From Turritopsis dohrnii (lineage: Eukaryota; Cnidaria; Hydrozoa; Anthoathecata; Oceaniidae), in assembly GCA_027922465.2 (NCBI GenBank), contig BQMF02000021.1, positions 1,488,001 to 1,552,000 of the forward strand: DNA of 64,000 bases, read 5' to 3'. The first letter of the stretch is position 1, and each line of letters starts with the position of its first letter. Shown piece by piece: positions 10,980-22,500 of this stretch. The translations under genes were made by a program, and so were the position numbers. Under the pieces are notes generated by a model. The model saw only the letters and a program-made list of their open reading frames with translations, was not told the origin of the DNA and made no database searches.

Positions 10980-12034
10980 CCAATCTTGAATGTAGTTCGC
11001 GCTTGTAGGCTTTATTCGTAAACAGCAGTAGAGAAATATTTAAAATTTCCTTACCCTTGTGAATTAAATTTTTCAGCATACGTTACGCGTACTAGAAAAC
11101 CTTTTTGTTGCCTTGATAGTCCACTAATCTCATTGTTTGCAACAACATGACACGAAAGACACTTTTATATCTTTTTACGCATTGCGTAAGATCAGAGGTG
11201 TGTGGGGGAGATTGATAGTGAACGGCTTGAATATCTCAAATATCTATTGTTATTTCTTTTGTGTCGCTATTGTGTCGCCCGCCGTTCTAACTCTGTTATC
11301 AGCGGAGTTTAAAATGGCGAATGATAAATCGTATGTCGTAGGGGTACTGAAAATTAATTGCTTATTTTAACTGTATTTTCAAAACTCTGAGAGGTGCCTA
11401 GGAGGGAAAAAGACTCCTGACTTATTACAGAGTTAAATGTGCATGGACTGTTGACGTACCAAAGGAGAAAAGCTATAAAACACGTAGGTAAACGTTTTTA
11501 GATAAACACTTCACGTTGTTAGTGAGTGGCTCAAAACTCAATTCCTGCTATAAATCAAGTCTGGAAGTGTTGTAAATAAGTTTAAAGGCGTCTTTGATGA
11601 CAATAGCTTGCATTTAAGTTGATTTTTTGTGCCTTATTCAAACTTTAATTCCTCATTATCAAAACACGTGTTACTGGTCGCCATATTGATATAACTGAAA
11701 GGTATTCTGCCTTGTACGTTCAGGACGAAAGACTACAAATAATTTCATTCGTCCAACTGAAACAATAAAATGCAATCTGATTGGGAAAGGAAAACAATTC
11801 TTTTGTTTTAAAATATCTCGCAAAATTGAAATAATAACAAGGTTGGTAACATCTCCCTTACACATCCCTGGTAAGACGCGTTTAAAAATTCAAGAACATC
11901 TGTTCCTTATTTTTTAGCCTTTTTCTACCACAAGTTTATAAAGATGTTCCTTGAAAAAACCGAAATAAAATAAAAAACAAAAAAAAAACAAAAACAAAAG
12001 AGTAAATTTCAAAATAAGGACGGTATGCGTTGTC
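10980..12034. other. No gene seen between the GPCR and a TIR element
   Basis: This is AT-rich spacer. It presumably holds the GPCR promoter just upstream of 10979, but no TATA box is placed confidently. ORFs at 11137-11370 and 11671-11865 have no recognisable domain. Confidence 0.35.
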
Positions 12035-13250
12035 AGCATATTTATTAAAAATTCTTTATTTTTGCCAAAAATAAATAAATGTTTCCTATATTATTTATCA
12101 TTGCATAGCATTTTTTATATCAAACTAGCCGCCGCGTTGCATTAATTATTCCGCTTATTTCACAAAAAATTTGAGTAAAAACGGTTTTTTTATTATTTGT
12201 TGTAAAAACATCATTTCTAAGTTGTTTCATTTTACCTGAAAAGTGAATTTCTTCTGTCCAAACTTTAACTTTATTTACTTGGGAGTGGTACACTTTTCGA
12301 AAAAACAAAAAAAAAAACATTTTCATGAAAAAGTCAACACTAGAAATGGGAGTAGCTTCAGTAGTGCAACATTTTAATGAAGGAACTGGTGACATCAAAC
12401 CTGTCTTTGAGCATCTGAATTCGGAAACTAACGGTCAAATTTTTGGTTCGGCTAAGACATATAAGTATAGAGTCCACAATATGGAGAAAAAATCCGCTGA
12501 ACCATTTAAAAACAGAAGAAAGCAATTCAGAGCTATCAAGAACGGTTGGATAAGATCAAGAGGAATAACTTAAACAAAAAAATCCCACTCGTTTAGATGT
12601 TCTGTTTTGTTGTTTTTCAGTAATTTTCTCGGTTCAAGATTTTCTTGCAATTTCCGATGTTTCAAACACGATATCCCATGATTGGCTGAAGCAAATGACT
12701 TCAAATTGTCAGGCTGTTTTCGATACATCTAAAAAGATCTAAACGTTTCAGTTGCTAAGTTGTTTTTATGATTTTTTCAGGAAAGTGGTTGATAAATTTC
12801 TCATTCATTTATTGTGATTTTCTTCAACTGATATTTCACACATTTTGTGTAAACATGAGTTGCAAATCTCTTTTCAAGATGTCCACCTTGTGCAAGCCTA
12901 TAAATTTTTAAAAGTGTGTTTTTGTTTTGTTGTTTCAAGTTATTAGCAAATACAGTTAAAGTTTGGACGGAAATTCACCTTTCAAAAAAACGAAATAACT
13001 TATGTTTGTTAATGTTTCGTAATTCTACCAAGAGTGGAATGAGCACAGGAAACTGAGTGGTTTGTAAAAGAAATCGTTTTTGTGAAGACAGGGTTCAAAT
13101 TTTCCATGCCTTCTAACTTTTTACCAGGTGTAAACTTTTCTTGTAACGTTAATACCATTCGACAGCTTGTAAATAATGCTTTTCAGTGATATATAATAAA
13201 AAAACATTTATTTATTGTTGGCAAAAAAAATCGAATTTTATACAACTATG
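12035..13250. mobile_element. Element with ~200-bp imperfect terminal inverted repeats
   Basis: The left arm (about 12035-12265) read in reverse matches the right arm (about 12950-13245). AGTTAAAGTTTGGAC is followed in both by AAATTCAC-like text, then an ACTTA/AACTTAG block, then a near-terminal CATTTATTTATT, T/GTTGGCAAAA block. Identity is roughly 75-80% by eye, with small gaps. The interior holds an 82-codon ORF (12325-12573). The length of the inverted arms suits a foldback, Mutator-like or other long-TIR class. No target duplication was fixed, so the superfamily is open. Confidence 0.6.
12325..12573 (+). CDS. Small ORF inside the long-TIR element
   Basis: This encodes 82 residues, starting MKKSTLEMGVASVVQHFNEG and ending in a basic stretch (FKNRRKQFRAIKNGWIRSRG). 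No family is recognised. It lies between the inverted arms, so it may be the remnant of a last exon of a transposon protein with a basic C-terminus. Splice signals could not be assigned. Coding status is uncertain. Confidence 0.3.
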   Translation: MKKSTLEMGVASVVQHFNEGTGDIKPVFEHLNSETNGQIFGSAKTYKYRVHNMEKKSAEPFKNRRKQFRAIKNGWIRSRGIT

Positions 13251-14424
13251 TTTGACAACTAGCATAATAATTTGAAGCTTACAAAAGCAATGTAAGGAAT
13301 ATCATGGACGTAAAAGCACATGTTTTTCTTTTTATAAACACAACGTTTATAAGCATACCCAGCTTCAGTTTTGTAAAAACAAATAAGCTTGTACTAAGCA
13401 TATTCACGAGCCTGTGTTGTTCCTGCTAAGTATATCTAAGCTAATGTGGCCTATACACTTAATGTTATTTCTCTCTCTTCCTGTTTCCCTTTATACAGTG
13501 TGTTTCAAAAAAGTGGCAACAAGAATTATAACCGCTTATATTTCAATAAATTCGGATCATTGGATGATAATTTTTATATTATTGAAAACCTTATTTTTTC
13601 CTCTTTCCAAAGATGTATTTTTTTTCGAAATTGGAAAAATAGAAAAAGAGAAAATCAAAAAAATAACTCCAGAAAAACTCATCCTTATCAACCATGTCTT
13701 TGAAGTAGTTGATCACCCAAGTAGTGTATGTTCTTTGGAAATGTGACCATAAATTTTCAATTCTTATGTTAGACTTCTTCATGAATTAGTGCCTGCATGC
13801 TTGCCATTATTTCATTTTCGGTTCTCAAAATATCGGGGCAAACCTTATAAAGTTTAAGTGCTTCAAGGCAGAATGAGCCGGTACTATGGGATCATAGTTG
13901 CTTTTGCAAACCTCATACCATCTAACCATACTTGATACGATATGATATGTAAGTAAAGTACAGTACTGTAGCTATGTCTATACTTATATATGTTTGCTAT
14001 GCATATTTAAACTCGTAAAATGAAACTTTGCTTTGCTCTTGTTTATTGCTTGATTTTTATTACGGATTTTTTTTTATTTTTCTAGATTTTTTTATTTCTA
14101 GATTTTTTTTTATATTTCGAGATTTTGTTTATATTTTGGGATTTTTGATTTTTTTTAGATTGGCCCATCTCGGCTTCCGTAGTATCCTGTAGCCTTAAGT
14201 GATAAAATATCAAAGAAAACGTATTTTTGGAATACAGTTGGAATAAGAGTCTACAGATGCTTCAATACTTTAACTTTTACTGCTACTATAAAAAGCACCG
14301 AATTTTATGTTCCTTATAGCCCTCCTTCTGTTAAATTCGTTTTAAAAACGGTAAGTAAGGAAATACAGTGTATTTTCATGGTCGTTAATTTTGTTTCGCT
14401 TGAAATGTGAAGGTCTTACTTGAC
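13251..14424. other. No gene seen; T-rich simple repeats near 14070-14160
   Basis: The stretch contains tandem T-rich blocks (TTTTTTATTTCTAGA variants, about 20 bases each) at 14070-14160. It also has a fragment at 14191-14226 (CTTAAGTGATAAAATATC) that recurs at 880-915. ORFs at 13414-13746 overlap one another and show no domain. Confidence 0.4.
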
Positions 14425-14660
14425 ATCTTCAAATATGAAAACATTACTACTGCGCATGCTTAATTCATTTGTGTTTGCGTCACAAGTGGGAGTGAAGTTT
14501 GAACTCTAGTGATCAGATGTGAAGAAAAAAACAGGAACTTAAAGAGACCATCTTCATACAAGAAGTGGGAGTAACCGTCAACAGAAAGCAATCCGGAATA
14601 AAGTTGCTAAGCGACAGATAACACAGTGAAGAAGCCACTAGTAATTTATTAATCATTCAT
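14425..14660. repeat. Second copy of the 8770-9000 dispersed repeat
   Basis: ACTACTGCGCATGCTTAA, TCACAAGTGGGAGTGAAG and AAGAAGTGGGAGTAACCG appear in the same order as at 8770-9000. An AATTTATTAAT-type 3' stretch follows in both copies. No coding content. Confidence 0.5.
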
Positions 14661-15438
14661 GGATTCATGAGTCAAGTTTCAATGTCTTGAATAAATTTTC
14701 TTGGTGGAGAAACTTTTCTGTCGTGGGACAAAATTATTTGTCAAAAAAATTTTTCGCTACTTGGAAAATAATTCGTCACTTTATTTTGTCCGACGAATAA
14801 TTTTATCCATTTTCAAAATTTGACTCACTTTCACCTTTGATTCACATTTTTACCACAATAATACTTTTACAAATGAATGAATTTTTACTAATTTCCTAAA
14901 AATAAACCCGATTAATTCAGCCTCGCTGTTCTCAATACGCCATTTTTTATGAGCAACTCGTTTATAAGCAACTGAAGTGGATTTGGAGCAACCTTAGTTC
15001 TTTACAATTTTGATCTTAAGCGTCTCTTTAAATTTAATACTGTACATATATGTATCAAAAAAATATTTTAGATGCATTTTATAATCAACAGCTACTGTAC
15101 AAATTATTTATTTATTTCTTGGCGCAATATGTTGTACAGTACTTCACTTTCATTCTTGAATTCAAAACCATGACTTTTCGTATTTTCTCTTTATCTTGTA
15201 CAAACACCGAAAGCTTAATCGGAGAAAATAAAACAGCCATCAAGTAACTTTAGATCTGGAAATTGGTCGTAAATAAGCAACTTGAGATGTAACCAAAATT
15301 CTAAGTTGCTTATAAAAAGAAGTCGTGTAGTATATGGTGTTCGTCTCTTGTGTTGATTATCATCCTATTCGTAGAGTGTTTTTGTTTGCCTTCCAGTTTA
15401 TTCATTGTCCTTGCCGATCTCTTCTACAACAAATGCAA
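14661..15438. other. No gene seen upstream of the Tigger-like element
   Basis: This is AT-rich spacer. ORFs at 15050-15247 and 15334-15540 lack domains, and the second runs into the transposon end. Confidence 0.35.
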
Positions 15439-15913
15439 TACATTGCTGTCTCTAATAGCGACCACCTCTGCACAACGACCACCTCCCATCAACGACCACT
15501 AAAGTTTGGTCCCGGCAAAAATATAGTCAAACTCTCATAAGAAAACCTGCCCACAGCGACCACCTTTAATCAACGACCCACCGACCATTTTCATCGTTAA
15601 CTGCGGGTATTCCAAAGGGATTTTAGAATCTCGTGACACTGAAGTTGCACAAGATGACATTTTTGCAGAGCTGCATGCTCTAGTAACTGACATGAGTCCT
15701 GAATCAACGATAGGGTCCTCCTTGCAAAAGACGAAGATGTTATTTCATTCGTGGAGACCGTTGACACTGCTTCATCAACGTGGACAGAAGACCTGAAAGA
15801 TGAAGCAATCGGCATCGCCAATGTTGACACTGAAGAAAATGGAGAATATGAAGAAGATAATGGTAATATCGACATTGAGCCTTCTACTGCCAAAATCACT
15901 AACGTTCAAGCTG

Positions 15914-15986
15914 CAACCTCGAACCCAGGGTTTCTTGCCTTTTCGATATACGGATGGCGGCGAAGAAGACCCTGGTCCCGGCTGCT
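15914..15986 (+). repeat. Left 73-bp terminal inverted repeat
   Basis: It is base-for-base complementary to 28704-28776. It starts CAACCTCGAACCCAGGG and ends GGTCCCGGCTGCT. It also has a weak inner inverted pair, CCAGGGT near its start against ACCCTGG near its end. Confidence 0.9.
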
Positions 15987-16172
15987 CAAAATCAACATTA
16001 TAAGTGTTGATTTTAATTTATGCAATATTTGCCTCAAAAAGCCCCACATTTTCATAGTTGTTCTTTCAAGTAAGCAAGTTCTGCATAAATTATTTGAACA
16101 ATACTAGGAAGACGGTGAACCTTAAGTATTTCAAACAGAAAGATCAGAAGAGAGGGTTCACGATTAATAAAC

Positions 16173-16376
16173 ATGGAAAATGTTGTGAAGCTTTTTGAAA
16201 GGCTGCAACTTGCTTTGTTATCGTGCAACCTTGACAATATTTGCTTCAAACCTAAACAAATTGTTTGTTTTGAACATTTGTTATTTGAAAGAGATGTTAT
16301 TTATTGTTGTTTTATCAACTGGTTACGGGAAATCTTGATTTATCAGTTAATGATTAGTTGGCTTTTTACGAAGTAG
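16173..16376 (+). pseudogene. RecQ-type helicase N-terminal fragment (broken)
   Basis: The frame gives ERLQLALLSCNLDNICFKPK, then QIVCFEHLLFERDVI. This resembles the motif-0/Q-motif region of RecQ-family SF2 helicases, where F(K/R)PxQ is followed about 15 residues later by GRDV. Just downstream, in a shifted frame, the bases encode VLSTGYGKS, which resembles Walker A (motif I), immediately followed by a stop. The helicase is therefore frame-shifted and truncated. It lies just inside the left end of the 73-bp-TIR element and is likely that element's own gene. Assignment rests on two short motifs. Confidence 0.45.
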
Positions 16377-17304
16377 AAAAATTTCAAACATAGTTATCGT
16401 TATTAGTCCCCTAAATTCGACCTTTGAAAACCAGATGCATTTTTTAAACAAGATTGGTATTCCTAAGAGTAATGCAGGAAGATAATTTGTTACAGATATA
16501 TAATATTTTTTTCAGAAGTTATAACTGTAGTAATTATGAGGAAGAAAATGATATTTTTCCCCGTTGATTCTGGGAGGGAAAGCTTAAATTGTTTTCTGTC
16601 ATCCAGAGGGGGCTCTTAATGAAAAAACTTTAAAACTATTTCGGAGCCAAGTATATCAAGATATAATGTTGTGGCTGTAGTCATTGGTGAAGCACACATC
16701 CATCGAATCGTGGTAAGAAATATATTTTTGAAAATTTCTACTGCATTTTGGTGTTTTATCATAAAAAACATGGCCTTCGACTTCGCTTTGTGGATATCAT
16801 CAAACATTAAACATAACATAATTCATATATATATAAATAAGATTATATTTATAATAAAGTAGTACTGTCAATGTTCCTAATTCAGAATAACAAACAATAT
16901 GGAAAGTCAAAGCAAGTTCAAAATATTATTAAATTAAAAACACTGCACATCACTGTAGATCAACTAAAACAAAAAATTCTATATACTCTGTTATAATCAT
17001 GATCTTTGTTTATTTTCACCTTTGGAATTAGGAAGTCAGAATTAAGATCAATGACAATTACATACTAAACTATAAAAATATAAATGTAGCTATTTATTTT
17101 ACGTAATATTTGTTTTTTAATTGGGTTTTATATACCAGTAACAACAAACCTTACATTTTTGCTGCAACCTCCTTCAATCAATAAAACTGTATTAGACGTT
17201 GTACTAAAATCGAATTGCGTTAACCCTTCATATGCAGTTTGTTTGAAGCCTGATGGTGAACCTTTTCTGACACAAACTTTTTAAATTGATGTTTTCTTTA
17301 AAAA
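16377..17304. other. Interior of the 73-bp-TIR element; no intact gene
   Basis: This is AT-rich sequence between the helicase remnant and the Helitron array. Overlapping short ORFs at 16616-16862 on both strands have no recognisable domain. It ends in AAAAA directly against the first Helitron CTAG. Confidence 0.4.
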
Positions 17305-17865
17305 CTAGTATCCCGGGTAAAAACTTTTTACCGAACTTTACTTCGAAAACATTAGGTCAAATCCACTATTTCCCGTGTACGTACCCCGTGACGAAAAAAT
17401 AAATCATAGAATCGCAACTCAAAAGTGTACCTATGTTGTAGAGCTCGAAAAGCTGATCAAAAAAGTGTATGGGATCGTTTCGCTACGACCAACCGTTGCG
17501 GAGATATCGCTGATCAAAGATTTCGATGACGTCATATCCGCAGTACCAAATAAAATTTAGGCCCAAATGATGCGTCACCCGGTCACCCGTATCGCGGACG
17601 CCAATAAACGTCAGTTATCCCTATTGGTTCTTGAGATATTTCCCCAAAAACGTCGCGTTCGATTGGGGATGCAATGCAATGATTCCTCGCGATCATAAAA
17701 AACTGACGTCAAATGATGCCACGTGCTTTTGGAATGATCGTGAAAAAAGTGTCTCTCGCTTCTACGTGGTTTTACGCGCACATAAGAGGACGATGACCGT
17801 AATTTAAAACTAAATATGTCACTCTCTAAAATAAAAACCGGATGCACAATCGCGAATTAGTATAA

Positions 17866-19507
17866 CTAGTATCCCGTGTAAAAACTTTTTACTGTTGCAT
17901 TTCTCAAAACGACGCATCGCTCACACCCGTGTCGAACATTTATAGAAATAAAAAGTTATCATAATCGGCGCTGTGCATACCACTTCTAATTTAGGGAGTG
18001 AAATATTTAACTTTTTTTAAACGGTTTTTCCTACATATTTGACGTAAGGCTACGCAGAGGCGGCACTATTTTTTAATCTAACGTCATTATTAAAATGTCG
18101 TAAGATTTCAGTTCATCGTGAAAAGAGAAAGAGGTGATTACGAAACATAAAATGTAGATTTTGACACAGACACAAAAAAAACCTCATGTCACGATGGATG
18201 AAGTGACTGCTGTATTTGTTGGTTAAGATGGCGCATAGCAAAGGGCAATAGGTGGGAATTTTGTTCTTACAGTCTTTAATGATAATGGGTGGTAAACAAA
18301 GCTGCCTTGGCGTGTAGTGAAAAATAAAAACGCCAAAGGAAATATGAATGACAAACGGAATTATACCTGCTAACGTTGCTTCTTTACTCCAATAAGATTC
18401 GATAGCATTCGTTATTTCTTTAGTCAGTTCTTTACCAAACACCCTTCATATTACAATGTCGAATTTAATAATTAATTTTACCTAAAAAAGAAGATTTCTA
18501 TTAATCATAAAAACATATTTAGCTACATATACGCACAAACAAAAGCAAACTAAAAGAACGAACGCAAACTTGAAGCAAACATATGGGTAGGAACAGGGAA
18601 TATTTATTAAAAGATCATGAGTTTAGCTTCAGCCTACCAAACAGTCAAAAAAAGAAATAAAAGATATGTTATGAAGAAGAATAAAAACGCCATGTAAATG
18701 ATATGCGGAATTATACCTGCTAATGTTGCTTTTTTATCCACTAAGATTCGATACCATTCGTTATTTTAATAGTCTGTTCTTTACCAAAACACTCAAGCAT
18801 TTAGACTTGTTAAATTCTTTCGTAATTATTTTAAACTAAAAAAAAGAAGATTTCCATGAGCAATGAAAACCATATCATAATAAACAAAATGATACACATA
18901 CACACAAACAAAAAAGGAAAGCAAAATAAAACAAAACACAAACTTGATTTCTTATCCAAATCGGAAAGCAAACATAGAAAAAGTAATTAAATTATCATGA
19001 GTATAGTTCCAGCCTACCAAAAACAGTCAAAAATGAATTAAATGGAAAAAGACGAAAACAGTCTCAAAACTTTGATTTTTGATTCAGTTCTTCCGTGAAT
19101 TTACTTACACTTGTTAATTCAATCTTTACGATACGATCTTTCTCCGAAAACGACTAAAACAATAAAATTAAAGATCTTCGTTTTAAAAAAAACTATCTTC
19201 GTGTTCGTGAAGTTTTTTGTTTTTGTTTTTACTGCTACAAAATGATCGTTAACCAATTTCGAACGAAGAACATTGCATTGCTCGCGCTTCTCCATTGACG
19301 TTTTTCGGCAGATTTTCAGTGCGAAACCAAAAAAGAACCAAACGGAGGAGCATATACTAATCGTGGATGTGCACACAGTACACTCAGTTACTCACTTTCT
19401 AAAGATGCCGTATTGAATTTTCCATAGAAACATTTCGTCCCCAGTCTTTTTTCACACTTACCAAGTTAAAAACTGGATGCACAGCGCGTATTAGGATATA
19501 GACAAGA
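17866..19507 (-). mobile_element. Long Helitron unit 2 (1.64 kb) with exon-like cargo
   Basis: On the minus strand it starts TCTTGTCTATATCC and ends at the CTAG shared with unit 1. Its interior differs from the 560-bp units. About 19220-19370 matches about 27300-27420 of unit 13 (shared ATTAGTATATGCTCCTCCG and ATTTTGTAGCAG/ATTTCGTGAGCA region). Further along the minus strand are two copies of an exon-like segment, at about 18360-18445 and 18715-18800. The first reads KELTKEITNAIESYWSKEAT and is followed by GTATAATTCC, a possible donor. This looks like a captured multi-exon gene fragment with an internal duplication. The source gene is not recognised. Confidence 0.6.
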
Positions 19508-22500
19508 CTAGTATCTCGCGTAAAAGTTTTTTACGACTTTAATTTCGAAAAGAATCTGCAGAAATACGACGCGTTCCCGTGTGCGTACCCCGTGACGAAA
19601 ATTTCAATTACGGAATCAGGACTGGAAAATGTACCCATGTTGTAGAGCTTGAAAAACTGAGTAAAAAAATGTATGGGATCGTTTCGCTACGATCAACCGT
19701 TGCAGAGATATCGTGAATTAAAGATTTTAATGACGTCATATCCGCAGTACTAAATTAAATTTAGGCCCAAATGATGCGTCACCCTATCACCCGTACCGCG
19801 GACCCTAAAAAACGTCAGTTATCCCTATTGGTTCTCCAGATATTTCCCCAAAAACGTCGCGTTCGATTGGGGATGCAATGCAATGATTCCCCCGTGATGC
19901 GATAAAAATAACTGACGTCACGCTGCGTGCTATTATACTAATCGTCAATTGTCAATGGCCTAACGAAAAAATGACCACGATTAAGAAGATTTTGACCGTA
20001 AATTTAAAAAAAACACAACACTCTCTAAAATAAAAGTGGTATGCACAACGCGGATTAGTATATATAGACTAGTATCTCGCGTAAAAGTTTTTTACGGCTT
20101 TAATTTCGAAAAGGATGTGCAAGAATCCCACATTCCCGTGTGCGAACCCCGTGACGAAAATTTCAATTACGGAATTGGGACTGGAAAATGTACCCAGGTT
20201 GTAGAGCTTGAAAAACTGATCAAAAAAATGTATGGGATCGTTTCGCTACGATCAACCGCTGCAGAGATATCAGCGATCAAAGATTTTGATGACGTCATAG
20301 CCGCAGTACCAAATAAAATTTAGGTCCAAATGTTGCGTCGCCCTATCACCCGTATCACCGACCCTTAAAAACGTCAGTTATTCCTATTGGTTCTCGAGAT
20401 ATTTCCCCAAAAACGTCGCGTTCGATTGGGGATGCAATGCAATGAATCCCCCGTGATAAGGTAAAAATAACTGACGTCACCCGCGTGCTATTATACTAAT
20501 CGTCAATTATCAATAGTCTAACGAAAAAATGACCACGATTAAGAATATTTTGACCGTAAATTTTAAGAAAACACAACACTCTCTAAAATAAAAGTGGTAT
20601 GCACGATTGCGAATTAGTATAAGTAGACTAGTATCCCGGGTAAAAACTTTTTACCGAACTTAACTTCGAAAACATTAGGTCAAATCCACCATTCACGTGT
20701 ACGTACCCCGTGACGAAAAAATAAATCATAGAATCGCAACTCAAAAGTGTACCCATGTTGTAGAGCTCGAAAAGCTGATCAAAAAAGTGTATGGGATCGT
20801 TTCGCTACGACCAACCGTTGCGGAGATATCGCTGATCAAAGATTTCCATGACGTCATATCCGCAGTACCAAATAAAATTTAGGACCAAATGTTGCATCAC
20901 CACATCACCCGTGTCACTGACCCTAAAAAACGTCAGTTATCTTTATTGGTTCTCGAGATATTTCCCCAAAAACGTCGCGTTCGATTGGGGATGCAATGCA
21001 ATGATTCCCCGTGATCATAAAAAACTGACGTCAAATGATGCCACGTGCTTTTGGAATGATCGTGAAAAAAGTGTCTCTCGCTTCTACGTGGTTTTACGCG
21101 CACATAAGAGGACGATGACCGTAAATTAAAACTAAATATGTCACTCTCTAAAATAAAAGTGTGACACACAATTGCGAATTAGTATAAGTAGACTAGTATC
21201 CCGGGTAAAAACTTTTTACCGAACTTAACTTCGAAAACATTAGGTCAAATCCACCATTCCCGTGTACGTACCCCGTGACGAAAAAATAAATCATAGAATC
21301 GCAACTCAAAAGTGTACCCATGTTGTAGAGCTCGAAAAGCTGATCAAAAAAGTATATGGGATCGTTTCGCTACGACCAACCGTTGCGGAGATATCGCTGA
21401 TCAAAGATTTCCATGACGTCATATCCGCTGTACCAAATAAAATGTAGTCCCAAATGATGCGTCACCCCATCACCCGTATCGCTGACCCCAAAAAACGTCA
21501 GTTATCCCTATTGGTTCTTGAGATATTTCCCCAAAAACGTCGCGTTCGATTGGGGATGCAATGCAATGATTCCCCGTGATTATAAAAAACTGACGTCAAA
21601 TGATGCCACGTGCTATTATACTAATCGTGAATGTGTCTTGAGTGGTCGAACTGCCGCTATATGACCACGATTAAGAAGATTTTGACCATTAAAAAACAAA
21701 AAAACAAACACTCTCTAAGTTAAATGTGTTGCACACAACGCGAATTAGTATATATAGACTAGTATCTCGCGTAAAAGTTTTTTACGGCTTTAATTTCGAA
21801 AAGAATCTGCAGAAATACGACGCGTTCCCGTGTGCGTACCCCGTGACGAAAATTTCAATTACGGAATCGGGACTGGAAAATGTACCCATGTTGTAGAGCT
21901 TGAAAAACTGAGCAAAAAAATGTATGGGATCGTTTCGCTACGATCAACCGTTGCAGAGATATCGTGAATTAAAGATTTTAATGACGTCATATCCGCAGTA
22001 CCAAATTAAATTTAGGCCCAAATGATGCGTCACTCAATCACCCGTATCGCGGACCCTAAAAAACGTCAGTTATCCCTATTGGTTCTCGAGATATCTCCCC
22101 AAAAACGTCGCGTTCGATTGGGGATGCAATGCAATGGTTCCCCCGTGATAAGGTAAAAATAACTGACGTCACGCCGCGTGCTATTATACTAATCCTCGAT
22201 TATCAATGGTCTAACGACAAAATGACCACGATTAAGAAGATTTTGACCGTAAATTTGAAAAAAAAACAACACTTTCTAAGTTAAATGTGTTACACACGCA
22301 CGCGGATTAGTATAAGTAGACTAGTATCTCGCGTAAAAGTTTTTTACGACTTTAATTTCGAAAAGAATCTGCAGAAATACGACGCGTTCCCGTGTGTGTA
22401 CCCCGTGACGAAAATTTTAATTACGGAATTGGAAATGGAAAGTTTACCCATGCTGTAGAGCTTGAAAAACTGATTAAAAAAGTGTATGGGATCGTTTCGC

